NCBI GenBank assembly: GCA_025175895.1
Contig: CM045989.1
Location: 135,669,272 to 135,733,271, forward strand
DNA from: Wurfbainia villosa
Lineage: Eukaryota > Streptophyta > Magnoliopsida > Zingiberales > Zingiberaceae
DNA length: 64,000 bases
Reading direction: 5' to 3'
The position numbers and the translations under genes were made by a program. A model generated the notes under the pieces. It searched no databases, was not told where the DNA came from, and saw only the letters and a program-made list of their open reading frames with translations. This document shows, piece by piece, positions 40,801-48,697 of this stretch. Numbering within the stretch: position 1 is the first letter of the stretch; every line of letters begins with the position of its first letter.

Positions 40801-41431
40801 AGCTAAAATTTGGAGACGTTACACAAATGTCACTTATATGTGATAACCAAGCCGCCATGCATATCGCCTCAAATCCAGTTTTTCATGAGAGGACAAAGCA
40901 TATAGAGGTCGACTGTCACTTTGTCAGAGAGAAAGTCATATCTGGAGAAATATCTACTAGTTTTGTTAACTCACATGATCAGCTAGCAGATATATTTACT
41001 AAGTCACTGAGAGGTCCCCGAATTGACTACATATGTAACAAGCTGGGTGCATATAATTTATATTTTTCAGCTTGAAGGGGAGTGTTAGAATATTGTAGAT
41101 ATAATTAGGGATAATTGTTATCCCTAAATATCATTAGGAATAATTATTACTTAGGATAGAATTTTGATTTATTCCTAGAATAGGGTTTGATTTATTCTTT
41201 TGAATAAGCCCTAATCTTGTTTATAAATAGGGCTTCTTTCATGTAAGTTAGGTATTAGTTATTACACAATAACAATATTATTAGATAAATGAATTTTATT
41301 AAAATAAATTCATTATTGATTAATATTGTTTTTCACCAATAAATTTGATTTTATTATAAATTTTAAGAAATATTAATGCAATTTCAACACTCTATTATCA
41401 TTAAATAATTATAACAAAATAGTACAAATAA

Positions 41432-41499
<68 letters not shown>

Positions 41500-41627
41500 A
41501 TTAGGAATTATTTTAAATCATTATAAGTAATTAAAACTCTCTTTTCCAAAGAAAAATTTGTTGAACAACAACTTCCAATAGCTACCATTCTCATTGCAAT
41601 TTAAACAAGTGCTTTCAATCCAATTTT

Positions 41628-41669
<42 letters not shown>

Positions 41670-42765
41670 AATTAGGAATTATTTTAAATCATTATAAGTA
41701 ATTAAAACTCTCTTTTCCAAAGCAAAATCTGTTGAACAACAACTTCCAATAGCTACCATTCTCATTGCAATTTAAACGAGTGCTTTCAATCCAATTTTCA
41801 ATAATCTAATGAAACAAGCCTTTGCAATGAATAAACACTTTTGATAAAAAAAAAAAAAAAAAGAGAGAGACAAGTTTATACCAATCTACCAAACACAACC
41901 TCAGTATTTCATCCAGTAACTAATGGTTAATCCATGTTTACATGCAACAAACAAAAGAAAACAAGATACGAGAAATGAATTCTCAAAACAAGCATATAAT
42001 GTTGCAAGTCTCAAAATGATGCACTAACTAAACAAAACGTCTACGAAATGAGATGCCTACATATATTTAAACTCATATCCGCCAACATCCTCTAAAACGC
42101 AATTAACCATGGATCCAAACGGCTTTCCCTAGAAATCCTGCAGTTCTAGATCAGCTTTCTCTTCAATTATTCACTACTAGTAGTAATTTCAATTCTTGAC
42201 AAAGTAAACAAACGAAGAACGTCTTCGTTAGAATCGAATGGCAAAGTAAATCAGATCATTTGAAGAACAGTCAACCCCTTCTAATGCTATTTGTAACTGA
42301 AAACACTTTGACCAACTTACACAACGTAGAAAATCATTTCTAAAAATCACTGCAAGAGAAAAAAAAGGTAAGGGCAAAAATGAACTACTCAACGAACATC
42401 TATCAAAAATCAACCAAAGAAAACTAAATTCGGCTCCATATCAACCAGAAGATACATCGTTAATTTCAAATTCACAGATCCGCTGCTCGCACCGACGCAT
42501 TGAAAACCACGAGGAAGACAAATCGACTCAAGTAAAAAACCCTACTGCAAAGCGGATCTGGATCAAGGTACTCACTGTATCCATCCTCTACGAGATAATT
42601 GAAGGTATGACCATCGCAGTTGTAGGTGAACTTGTTGTTGCTGGCGGGGAGCTTCTGAAGGCACTGGGCGGCGATGCTCTTGAAGTTTCCGGTAAACTCT
42701 GTGTACTCCGCCAGGATCACCGTGCCCCGGGCGACAAAACTATAGATCAGCGACTGCTGCCCCAT
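22855..42765 (-). CDS. VAMP721: VAMP721/722-type R-SNARE (longin) with an 18.9-kb first intron
   Basis: Vesicle SNARE of the plant VAMP72 group, driving fusion of secretory and TGN vesicles with the plasma membrane and cell plate. Exons (minus): 42576-42765, 23535-23676, 23331-23451, 23179-23241, 22855-22998; phases fit exactly and give 219 residues plus stop, the usual VAMP721 length. Residues 1-125 are the longin domain ([18 protein letters not shown] at the start); the R-SNARE motif lies at about 130-190 with the zero-layer Arg at 155 (VLDRGEKIE); a membrane anchor spans about 194-213, ending CHGFKC. Donor A|GTGAGT at the end of exon 1 joins CAG|CA to rebuild a Thr codon (GY-T-YCVVA), which proves that the distant exon 1 belongs to the same gene. 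Intron 1 (23677-42575) holds several retroelements. Exon 1 starts 0.7 kb from the divergent bHLH gene. Confidence 0.95.
23955..24165 (-). mobile_element. Two abutting RTE LINE 3'-end fragments
   Basis: In VAMP721 intron 1. 24036-24165 repeats the RTE 3' end (caaagccttatctcactagg ... tacgccattgga ... ttaaataaattttatctt). Directly left, 23955-24033 is a more diverged second copy of the same part (ttggattgactatatgaatc ... catatc). Both are antisense to the plus strand and lack the 5' part. Confidence 0.75.
24414..26160 (+). repeat. Complex tandem array, about 380-bp unit
   Basis: Units begin at about 24414, 24793, 25168 (only about 98 bp), 25472 and 25859, each starting gaagtgttcaattt and containing acccaaaaggaaaac, caaggaaacaactcaaagg and ccctttagggaaatat. 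Within each unit the first 90 bp recur once more as a half-copy. Noncoding, in VAMP721 intron 1. The third unit is interrupted at 25265-25470. Confidence 0.85.
25265..25470. repeat. Insertion inside the tandem array, related to 9335-10150
   Basis: Carries the same gatac/cgatacgg words and the run ttttaaatattaatgtatat as the left part of the repeat at 9335-10150, then a short GC-rich piece. The array restarts from the beginning of a unit after it. Confidence 0.45.
26161..27245. other. Intron 1 segment without recognised elements
   Basis: A GC-richer patch at 26445-26680 is open on both strands for 60-76 codons, but no domain is recognisable. Otherwise AT-rich intron DNA. Confidence 0.5.
27246..27596 (-). 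repeat. 3' LTR of the gypsy relic
   Basis: Shares with 30273-30627 the tgaacctc start, ggaaaactctcacac-like block, gagattataattat and the ttcctaatttg end (plus-strand reading). Many differences and indels between the two, so an old insertion. Confidence 0.75.
28200..28570 (-). pseudogene. gypsy integrase remnant
   Basis: Minus-strand reading gives the integrase-core words [12 protein letters not shown] and [12 protein letters not shown], matching the usual plant gypsy pattern around DFVLGLPRT and VDRFSKMAHF. Stops and frame changes throughout. Confidence 0.75.
28700..29105 (-). pseudogene. gypsy RNase H remnant
   Basis: Minus strand: [16 protein letters not shown] corresponds to the FEIECDASGVGIGGVL element; further on [14 protein letters not shown] and [12 protein letters not shown] match the end of the RNase H/connection region. 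Multiple stops. Confidence 0.75.
29517..29960 (-). pseudogene. gypsy reverse transcriptase remnant
   Basis: Minus strand, open for 144 codons: [20 protein letters not shown], then [18 protein letters not shown] and [10 protein letters not shown] correspond to RT motifs before the catalytic YxDD, which is itself lost behind a frame change. Confidence 0.85.
30273..30627 (-). repeat. 5' LTR of the gypsy relic
   Basis: Partner of 27246-27596 (see there). On the minus strand it precedes the RT remnant, so it is the 5' LTR. Confidence 0.75.
30628..32519. other. Intron 1 segment without recognised elements
   Basis: AT-rich; short open frames such as 30942-31148 (-) and 32254-32502 (-) match nothing I recognise. 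Confidence 0.5.
32580..33780 (+). pseudogene. Pararetroviral reverse transcriptase-RNase H remnant
   Basis: Recognisable in order: [11 protein letters not shown] near 32645, a [19 protein letters not shown] block at about 32825, the catalytic [10 protein letters not shown] at about 33000, the GFLNYVRPL block near 33240, an RNase H start [14 protein letters not shown] near 33385 and TIRTDC at about 33600. These are typical of Caulimoviridae polymerase rather than LTR elements. The frame changes several times and stops occur, including just after the RNase H core near 33630. Confidence 0.88.
33896..34345 (+). pseudogene. Viroplasmin-like (caulimovirid ORF VI-type) frame
   Basis: Open for 149 codons downstream of the polymerase. 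Residues around 70-105 ([20 protein letters not shown], then [15 protein letters not shown]) match the caulimovirus viroplasmin/RNase H1 N-terminal hybrid-binding fold. The frame begins without a convincing ATG context and ends in a stop after which related reading continues, so it is a fragment. The link to viroplasmin is pattern recognition, not a search. Confidence 0.65.
34346..35190 (+). pseudogene. Downstream pararetroviral frame of unknown function
   Basis: Fragmented reading in alternating frames, for example [20 protein letters not shown] at about 34600 and SWIMV at about 34690, ending near 35188. It seems to continue the same viral protein as 33896-34345. No enzyme motif seen. Confidence 0.55.
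35191..35760 (+). promoter_or_regulatory. Possible viral intergenic region with a 19-bp direct repeat
   Basis: A pyrimidine-rich tract and a ttataa at about 35442 follow the viral frames. gtcagtgctcattaagagt is present perfectly at 35560-35578 and 35735-35753; agagttggaagcaaag recurs at about 35490 and 35574. This could be a remnant of the pararetroviral promoter and leader, or a small insertion with target duplication. Neither is proved. Confidence 0.4.
35761..36138. other. AT-rich gap between the viral relic and the copia element
   Basis: No feature seen apart from the left copy of the copia target duplication (atatt, 36134-36138). Confidence 0.6.
36139..36330 (+). repeat. 5' LTR of the copia element
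   Basis: 192 bp, contains tataaatag at about 36279 as a likely TATA box. Differs from the 3' LTR at four positions. Confidence 0.97.
36345..37026 (+). other. GC-rich copia leader with a long antisense open frame
   Basis: Between primer-binding site and gag. Composition is far GC-richer than flanks. On the minus strand 36498-36998 stays open for 166 codons with Lys/Glu/Ala-rich stretches such as [16 protein letters not shown]. It may be captured host coding sequence or simply composition; no family recognised. Confidence 0.4.
37027..37859 (+). pseudogene. copia gag, frameshifted
   Basis: ATG at 37027 opens [11 protein letters not shown]..., with the [18 protein letters not shown] block typical of plant copia gag. 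The frame is lost at about 37540-37600 and resumes in another, reaching a zinc knuckle [14 protein letters not shown] (CX2CX4HX4C) at about 37738-37779. So at least one frameshift separates capsid and nucleocapsid parts. Confidence 0.9.
37860..39280 (+). pseudogene. copia protease and integrase, broken
   Basis: Protease motif [13 protein letters not shown] at about 38024, followed by [16 protein letters not shown]. The integrase zinc-finger start [15 protein letters not shown] is at about 38406, then a stop at 38486. The integrase core is scattered over frames; [20 protein letters not shown] at about 38846-38905 is the clearest part. Several frameshifts. Confidence 0.9.
39316..41075 (+). pseudogene. 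copia reverse transcriptase and RNase H, broken
   Basis: One frame runs 39316-40521 with a single internal stop at 39646-39648 where the family has Trp (TGG to TGA). RT motifs: [24 protein letters not shown] and the catalytic YVDDIVITG at about 40141. After 40521 the connection region is frameshifted; RNase H resumes at 40827-41075 ([20 protein letters not shown] ... VREKV ... LADIFTKSL). Confidence 0.93.
41083..41274 (+). repeat. 3' LTR of the copia element
   Basis: 192 bp; see the element entry. Followed by target duplication atatt. Confidence 0.97.
41430..41805 (+). repeat. 171-bp-period tandem duplication with AT and GA microsatellites
   Basis: A unit of about 139 bp (aataattaggaattatttta ... 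ttttcaataat) occurs at 41496-41634 and 41667-41805, nearly identical. (AT)n then (GA)n precede the first copy (about 41437-41495), (AT)n precedes the second (41634-41665). The repeat may have duplicated as a block including the microsatellite. Confidence 0.88.
41806..42575. other. 5' end of VAMP721 intron 1, no element seen
   Basis: Contains a poly(A)-GA tract near 41848 and the donor of intron 1 at 42574-42575. No other feature. Confidence 0.6.
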
Positions 42766-43459
42766 CTCGCTTCTCCAAAATTCTAGATCGATCGAAGCGA
42801 GATGGATGTGGAAGTTGCGCCGATCTCGTCGAGGACGGTGACGAAGAGAAAGACGTGAGCAAGAGAGTCATACTTATAGAAGCAAGGGGAGTCCACGGGG
42901 AAACCACATGAATTTTTGTGGCCGTTGAGGGCTTCATTTGGGAACAACATAATTATGTGGCGTTTTCTAAAAATATATTCTTCCTCGGCAATTAACAAAT
43001 TTGTAAGTAGGGGTGAAATCGACGGGATGTAGAAGCCTAAGGGGCAGATTGACATGAACAGAGTCATGACCCTCTCCTTTGTATTTGTTATTTGGGTCCT
43101 GATTTATTTTCTTTATCGGTAAAGACAGTCGGAGGGAATCGCTAATGTGACGGTTTTAATTTTTTTTTTTTTTTCTAAGGGACAGATTGACATTTTTTAA
43201 ATTAGGGAGGCAAATTTATATTCTCTACTAATTTATTTGTTTTTTTTCATAGGAGATTTGCAATTTATTTATTGAAGAAAAAGCTTTAATATTAATATTG
43301 ATTTTAATAATGCTCCGCAATTAATCTCTGCGTCTCTCCCTGCCTCTACCTCCTCACTGTACTTCCGCTCTCTCCGACCTCCACAGCTCCACTAGCTACA
43401 GATCCGAAGCAACCCAGCTCGCTCCACCGCATGCTCCAAGCTTAGTATACATTGCTTCG
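42766..43459. promoter_or_regulatory. Shared divergent promoter of VAMP721 and the bHLH gene
   Basis: 694 bp between the two start codons, which point away from each other. The right end (about 43325-43400) is pyrimidine-rich (ctctgcgtctctccctgcct), a typical plant 5' leader or Y patch for the bHLH gene. No clear TATA was fixed for either side. Confidence 0.65.
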
Positions 43460-46400
43460 ATGGATCCGCCGTCAATGCCATCGCTGGGACCGGAGATGTG
43501 GACTTTCCCCATGGTCGGAGGGCCGCCGGGCTTAGGGCCAGCGATCCGGCGACCGGGCGGTAGGAATTCGAAGGAGATTTCGATGGACAACGCGAAAAGC
43601 ACCGGGAGTGTCAAAGGGAGAAGGAAGAGGAGGAATTTGGCTTCGTCCGAGGACGACACGCCCAAGTTTGTCTCCACCAGTGGCGACCATGACTTGGTAC
43701 TGAGGATCGCTGTTTTTCTTTTTTGGTTGGTTTCTTGGTTAAACTCGCTAAGGTTGCGAACTTGAAAATGTGGAAGTGATTTTGAACAACAAAAGTTTAG
43801 TTTGGTTAGATTTCTTGCTTACTAAAAGTAAATTTGAAGCATTGTTTCTTGTTATACACTGCGATTTGCTTCTACTGTCTTCTCCTTGATAGATGAATTA
43901 TTAAATTTCGAGGTTCTTTTTAGTAGTACAGTGGAACAATAGTAATATACACGTCACAAGAGATGAGTTTAGTGAATAAGAAATGTTAATTGCCCTTCTA
44001 ATAAATTCATCATGGCAATCTTCTCAAGCAAATACAAAGTCAAATGAAGAATCTGTAACTGTGTCGGTAAGGTGCAAGCAAAGGCGCATTCGATTGAAGT
44101 GTAAAGTTCACATCATTTTAGGGAAGAGATTTTGGTTGGATGTTGGCAATTTTCATATGGAAGGTTGGAAATTTTCTTTTTTTGTCGGATCATTATCAAT
44201 CTTGAAGTTTAGAAATCTAGTGAAAGTGTTACTGTGCACGAATGATTGTTCATATTCGGATTGAATTTGAATAGTTAAGATATATAATGGAGTTCACATT
44301 TTGGCAGTTCTAGGGCAGATACATAGCTTAGTGACGCAGCAGCAAAGACTACCTCAGTGTCTGGCCTGTTAATGGCACCTAGAGTCAGTTTATATGCGGT
44401 GTAGTATGCACATGAATGATTATATTAAACAATTGGGATCACTAGGATTTTTCATGGACCATGAATTAAGTATTGACTTAATTATACATAGTTTGACTAA
44501 TAGTTATTCACAATTTATGATGAACTATCAGATGAATAAGATAGAGTCCACGATACCAGAGCTGATCAATATGCTCAAAACAGTGGAGTCATTTGTTGTT
44601 AAAGAACCGAAGGCGGTGATGCGAGTTGACTCCTCTAAGAAAGGTTCTAAAAGGAAGTCAATCTGCAGCCAAAGGAAAGAAAAATGCAAAGAAGGAAGAA
44701 CCAATTCCCAAGGGTATTTGCCACCATTGTGGTAAGGATGAACACTGGAAGAGAAACTACAAACAATATCTGGAGTCACTAAAGCAAAAAAGACATCTGA
44801 TGGTCAATCCACTTCAAGTATATTCGTTATTGAATGTCATTGTTTCTTCGAACACTTGGGTATTAGATATTTGGTGTATCGCACGTATATGTAATGGCAT
44901 ATAGGAGCTAAAGAATAGAAGAAGATTTGTTAAGGGAGAAGCATATGTAAGGGTTGACAATTGAGCAAAGGTTGCTATTGTAGCTAAAGGAACTTATATG
45001 TTGCAGCTTTCTATGGGACTAGTTTTAGAGTTGGATGATTGTTTTTATATTACTGCATTAATAAGGAACATTGTTTATATTTCATGTTTGAATAAGAAAG
45101 GTTATCATTTGACGTTTAGTAATAATTGTTGTTACATTATATTAAATAGTATTCTTTATTCTATTGAAATGTTGAATAATAGCTAGAGCAGCATACATAT
45201 ATATGAGTAAACAATGCCAAAGTAAATGTGGAAGAAAGGAGGAAGCAAGGAAAAACAGTTGTAAGAAATCTCTTCCGTATGATAGTTTACGCCTTCATGG
45301 TCATAAGAGATTCTGAAACATTGTGTTGATGAGACTCTGCATCAAGAAATTTGAGTGATTAAGATGACTACTAATAGTAAATAAAGTGTCTAAATGACAA
45401 ACAAATAGCAAACAGGCTCTCTGGATAACCAACTCAAAATATAGATAGTAATAGGTCTGTTTTTATTATCTACTACTATAGGAAGAACAGCAAGAACATA
45501 GAGCACAGGATACTTGATAAAATTACCAGAATATATGATCTTAGTGAATATTTGTTATTCGGGTAGGTATTCTCTTCAGATTACTGGGTTTTTTTTTTCG
45601 TGTTGGAATTGATTATTAATTAACTGAATATGTTATTTTTTAGATGGACCATGAAGCTAAACGGCCCAAGGGCATGAACACCGAAGAGAATGGCAATGTA
45701 AAAACTGAGGTGGAGGCAAGTTCAGGCATCTGTGATAAGATAAATGATGAGAGTCCTCATCCTGCCGAACCACCAAAGCAGGACTACATCCATGTGAGGG
45801 TCAGGAGGGGTCAAGCAACAGACAGCCACAGCCTGGCTGAAAGAGTAAGCATGTTTGATGTAGTCGTAGTATAAGCATGTTTGATGTAGTCTTAGTTTGC
45901 TGTTCTAATTTAAAACAGTTCAATTTCATACTTGGGCATCTGTTATGATACATTGGGGGTTCACTATAACAGTTGCAAACTTTTAAACCGAGAATTTCAA
46001 GATATTATTCAGTTGCTGGGACCTTGATAATGTCCATTGTAGGCAAGGAGAGAGAAGATAAGTGAGAGAATGAAGATTCTTCAGGATTTGGTGCCAGGTT
46101 GTAATAAGGTGCACGATTAGGATTTCCTTCTATATATTTTACTAGAAAGTATAAAAGCACCTGCCACTTGATATCATGTACTTGAGTGGAATTGCCTTCA
46201 TTTTTAATCGAGGTTTTTCATATAAGTAGGTGATCGGCAAAGCATGTATTCTGGATGAGATAATAAATTACATTCAGGCTCTACAGAGCCAAGTAGAGGT
46301 ATGCTTACACCATTATTTGTCGTTTTTGAATATTAACCTAAAGCACAAAGGTAGTCTTATACTATATTGCAGTTCCTATCAATGAAGCTTGAAGCAGTCA

Positions 46401-47389
46401 CTACTGGCATGAATTCAGGTTTTGAGGTTGCCACTGCTAAAGATGTAAGTCAAAATGTCAAACATTCAACACTATTTGTATTTGAGAATGTAATCATCCG
46501 ATCACAATACTTCGTTTGTTTGATGCTCTTAAGAAAACTTTGTAAACAAATTCTGTTAGACATTTAGACTAGTTGTATTTACCAAATATACACATCAAAC
46601 GAGGAAGATCAAAAAAGACTTGATTAGTAACAATAAAATAAGAGAAAATTTATTTAAATATAGATGATGATATAGTAGGGGATAGAGTCCAATAGCGTAG
46701 AAGAATCCATATAGCCAACCTCACTTTATTGTCGTTGTATTTAGACTAGTTGCATTTGAAATGTATGTGATGATTGCATTGAGAACATGTTCATTGTGCC
46801 ACATTTGTAGATCCTTCTTGTGAAGGCATACACTCTGAAGGGATATAAAGGGATATCATTAGGTTGCTATTAGGTCAAATGTTGATATATCAATTTTAAG
46901 GGATACCTAAATGTTGGTTAAGCCAATCAGTCATTTTTCATCTCGCAATTATGATTCTATCAGTTGGTCTGCCTTTGCTAGTGCAGATTTCTTGCTCAAA
47001 TTCATGTATTTACAAAATGATGTGTTGTTACCTTCTTTGTTCCCTGTTCTCTGTGGTGTTGACATAATTCTTGATTGAAATTCTGTTGTTCATGATTCTT
47101 ATTCATGAAAGTTAGCTTGTGTTTGACTTGATTGTGGTTTGTGTCTCTGTCTTGATCATGATTTGCATTTGTTCATTTTATTGATATGATAACTTCATTC
47201 CTTTACTCAATCTTTCTAATCACAGAGTCATCCTGATACATAGCTTTCCCATTTCAGTTTGGTGCACAGGGACATGACACGGTTTCCAGTTTGACATTCA
47301 TTCCGCATGACACTAGGGAATATGAGCAAAGTTCAGCAACAGATTGGCTTCATATGCAAGTTGGTGCTGCAGTGGAGAGAGTGACATAA
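43460..47389 (+). CDS. bHLH79: bHLH79/HBI1-type transcription factor
   Basis: Nuclear basic helix-loop-helix regulator of the BEE/HBI/CIB relatives, which bind E/G-box DNA and act in growth and brassinosteroid or light responses. Exons: 43460-43696, 45644-45844, 46043-46108, 46230-46298, 46373-46444, 47258-47389, all in phase 0, 258 residues. The N-terminus is Met/Pro/Gly-rich; the basic region QDYIHVRVRRGQATDSHSLA begins at residue 125, with the His141-Glu145-Arg149 triad that predicts CACGTG binding; HLH continues through KISERMKILQDLVPG and KACILDEIINYIQALQSQVE to about residue 191. The C-terminus contains the EWLHMQ-like TDWLHMQVG. HVRV replaces the usual HVRA. Intron 1 (1.9 kb) has a copia relic, intron 5 an RTE insertion. 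Exact paralogue (bHLH79 or close relative) is inference. Confidence 0.93.
44340..45190 (+). mobile_element. Ty1/copia gag-protease relic in bHLH intron 1
   Basis: A second, older copia lineage. Gag remains MNDYIKQLGSLGFFMDHELS and TIPELINMLKTVESFV at 44394-44600, zinc knuckle CHHCGKDEHWKRN at about 44719, then the protease-proximal words SNTWVLDIWC and SMGLVLELDDCFY. The latter pattern (LVLELNNC.YVP.L.RNIISVSCLD) is usual just after the protease in one plant copia group. No LTR recognised; frames interrupted. Confidence 0.85.
46562..46757 (+). mobile_element. 5'-truncated RTE LINE with 19-bp target duplication
   Basis: In bHLH intron 5. atttagactagttgtattt at 46562-46580 recurs with one change at 46739-46757. 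The 158-bp insert matches the RTE 3' end: cacatcaaacgaggaagatc, then gatgatgatatagtagggga and aatccatatagccaacctca before a degenerate (TTG) tail. Confidence 0.9.
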
Positions 47390-48697
47390 CATTCTTCCTC
47401 TTAAGATGAGTAATGTGTCGGGATCAATAAAATCCATGGATTCAGGTTATTTATCCGTAATCAAGTACATCAATCCATTTAAATGCCTTCTGTGAGGTGA
47501 TGTCTCAAGGAGGATAATCAATTACTATTATAAGCGAGCAGTGGTCATAATTTTTACTCTGTTGTTGGGTGAGGTGGCTAATGGAACAGTGGCATCTCTG
47601 TTATAGTTTGTATTAACTAATGGATTAATGTATTTCAATGAGTCCGACAGTATCTTGTCCATTCGGTCACTCACGAACAGTGATGACAGAGTGCACAGTT
47701 GTCATAGCCCTACCCACTTAGCTTCACCATCGCGTGTGAGGCGACTGACTAGCGTCAGAAGTGATCATGTCATTTGCATCGCATGCATATTGCATAGGTG
47801 ACATTTGTATTGTGTTTGCTGTATTTTTGTTGTTGTCTTGGTTGTTGCATATGATTGACATGCATACAGGATACATTATGTATTTGATCTGACGACCTTA
47901 TTTCTACTAATATGACTCATACTCCTATGTCAAAATAGGAGATTCAGGTATGTACAATCTTTCCACATCTCTTCCTTGGTGAGTTAAGGCTCCATTGAGC
48001 TCCAAGATTTGTATTTTAATGAGTCGGTTAGGAAGCTTATCCAGCTTGAACTTTTATAAAATCCACAGTGCAGATGATCAAGCTTCAAGATGATGTACAA
48101 ACTAATCTATTAAGAAAGTTATCCAGCTTTAACTTTTATTAGGATATGTAAAGCCCAGCTCATGCTTAGCTCAAGTTGAGTTATAGCTTGTGTTATAATG
48201 AATTTGTTAGGAAACTTATTGAGCTTGGATTTTTATCAAAATTCAGTTGAGTTAGCTTCATGGAGATAAAAGATTTGTGCTCAAATTAATTTGTTAAGAA
48301 TCTATTCTCACTACAAATTTGTAGCTTGATTAGTTTCTTAATAAACCATATATGATATTTATTAGGTAGAAATTTTCATTGATATATCATGTTTATAGAA
48401 ATCAGTAAGAATCAAACAATTTTAGTATGTAAAGAAAAGTAAGCTAAGAGTTTGTAACTTGTTCACAACTTGCATCAAAGGCATGTAAGGATGAAGGAAA
48501 TGGCTCATCAAGGGCTATTGATTATCATGAATACATAAACACTCACTCGTTATCGAGATCACCTACAAAAAATAAAGAAACACCCACATCCTTCTACTTT
48601 GGTCACAAGAGCATAGCTCGTTTATGAGATTGGATTAACAACAGATGTGTAACTCTGCAATCACACTGTACGAAAAACATACCGGCAACATGTATCT
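47390..48697. other. Tail-to-tail spacer between the bHLH and PTST2 genes
   Basis: Holds both 3' UTRs. Around 48010-48300 short diverged repeats of a ttatccagcttgaacttttat type phrase occur. No gene. Confidence 0.6.

Larger units (their letters stand above)
36139..41274 (+). mobile_element. Complete-length Ty1/copia retrotransposon, coding regions broken
   Basis: 5136 bp in VAMP721 intron 1, antisense to the gene. Two 192-bp LTRs (36139-36330, 41083-41274) start TGTTAG and end AATAACA, with a perfect 5-bp target duplication atatt at 36134-36138 and 41275-41279. Primer-binding site tgatatcagagccc directly follows the 5' LTR (36331-36344; one mismatch to the initiator Met tRNA type), and a polypurine tract gaaggggag (41074-41082) precedes the 3' LTR. 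Domain order gag-protease-integrase-RT-RNase H is that of Ty1/copia. LTRs differ at four sites only, all transitions. Confidence 0.97.
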
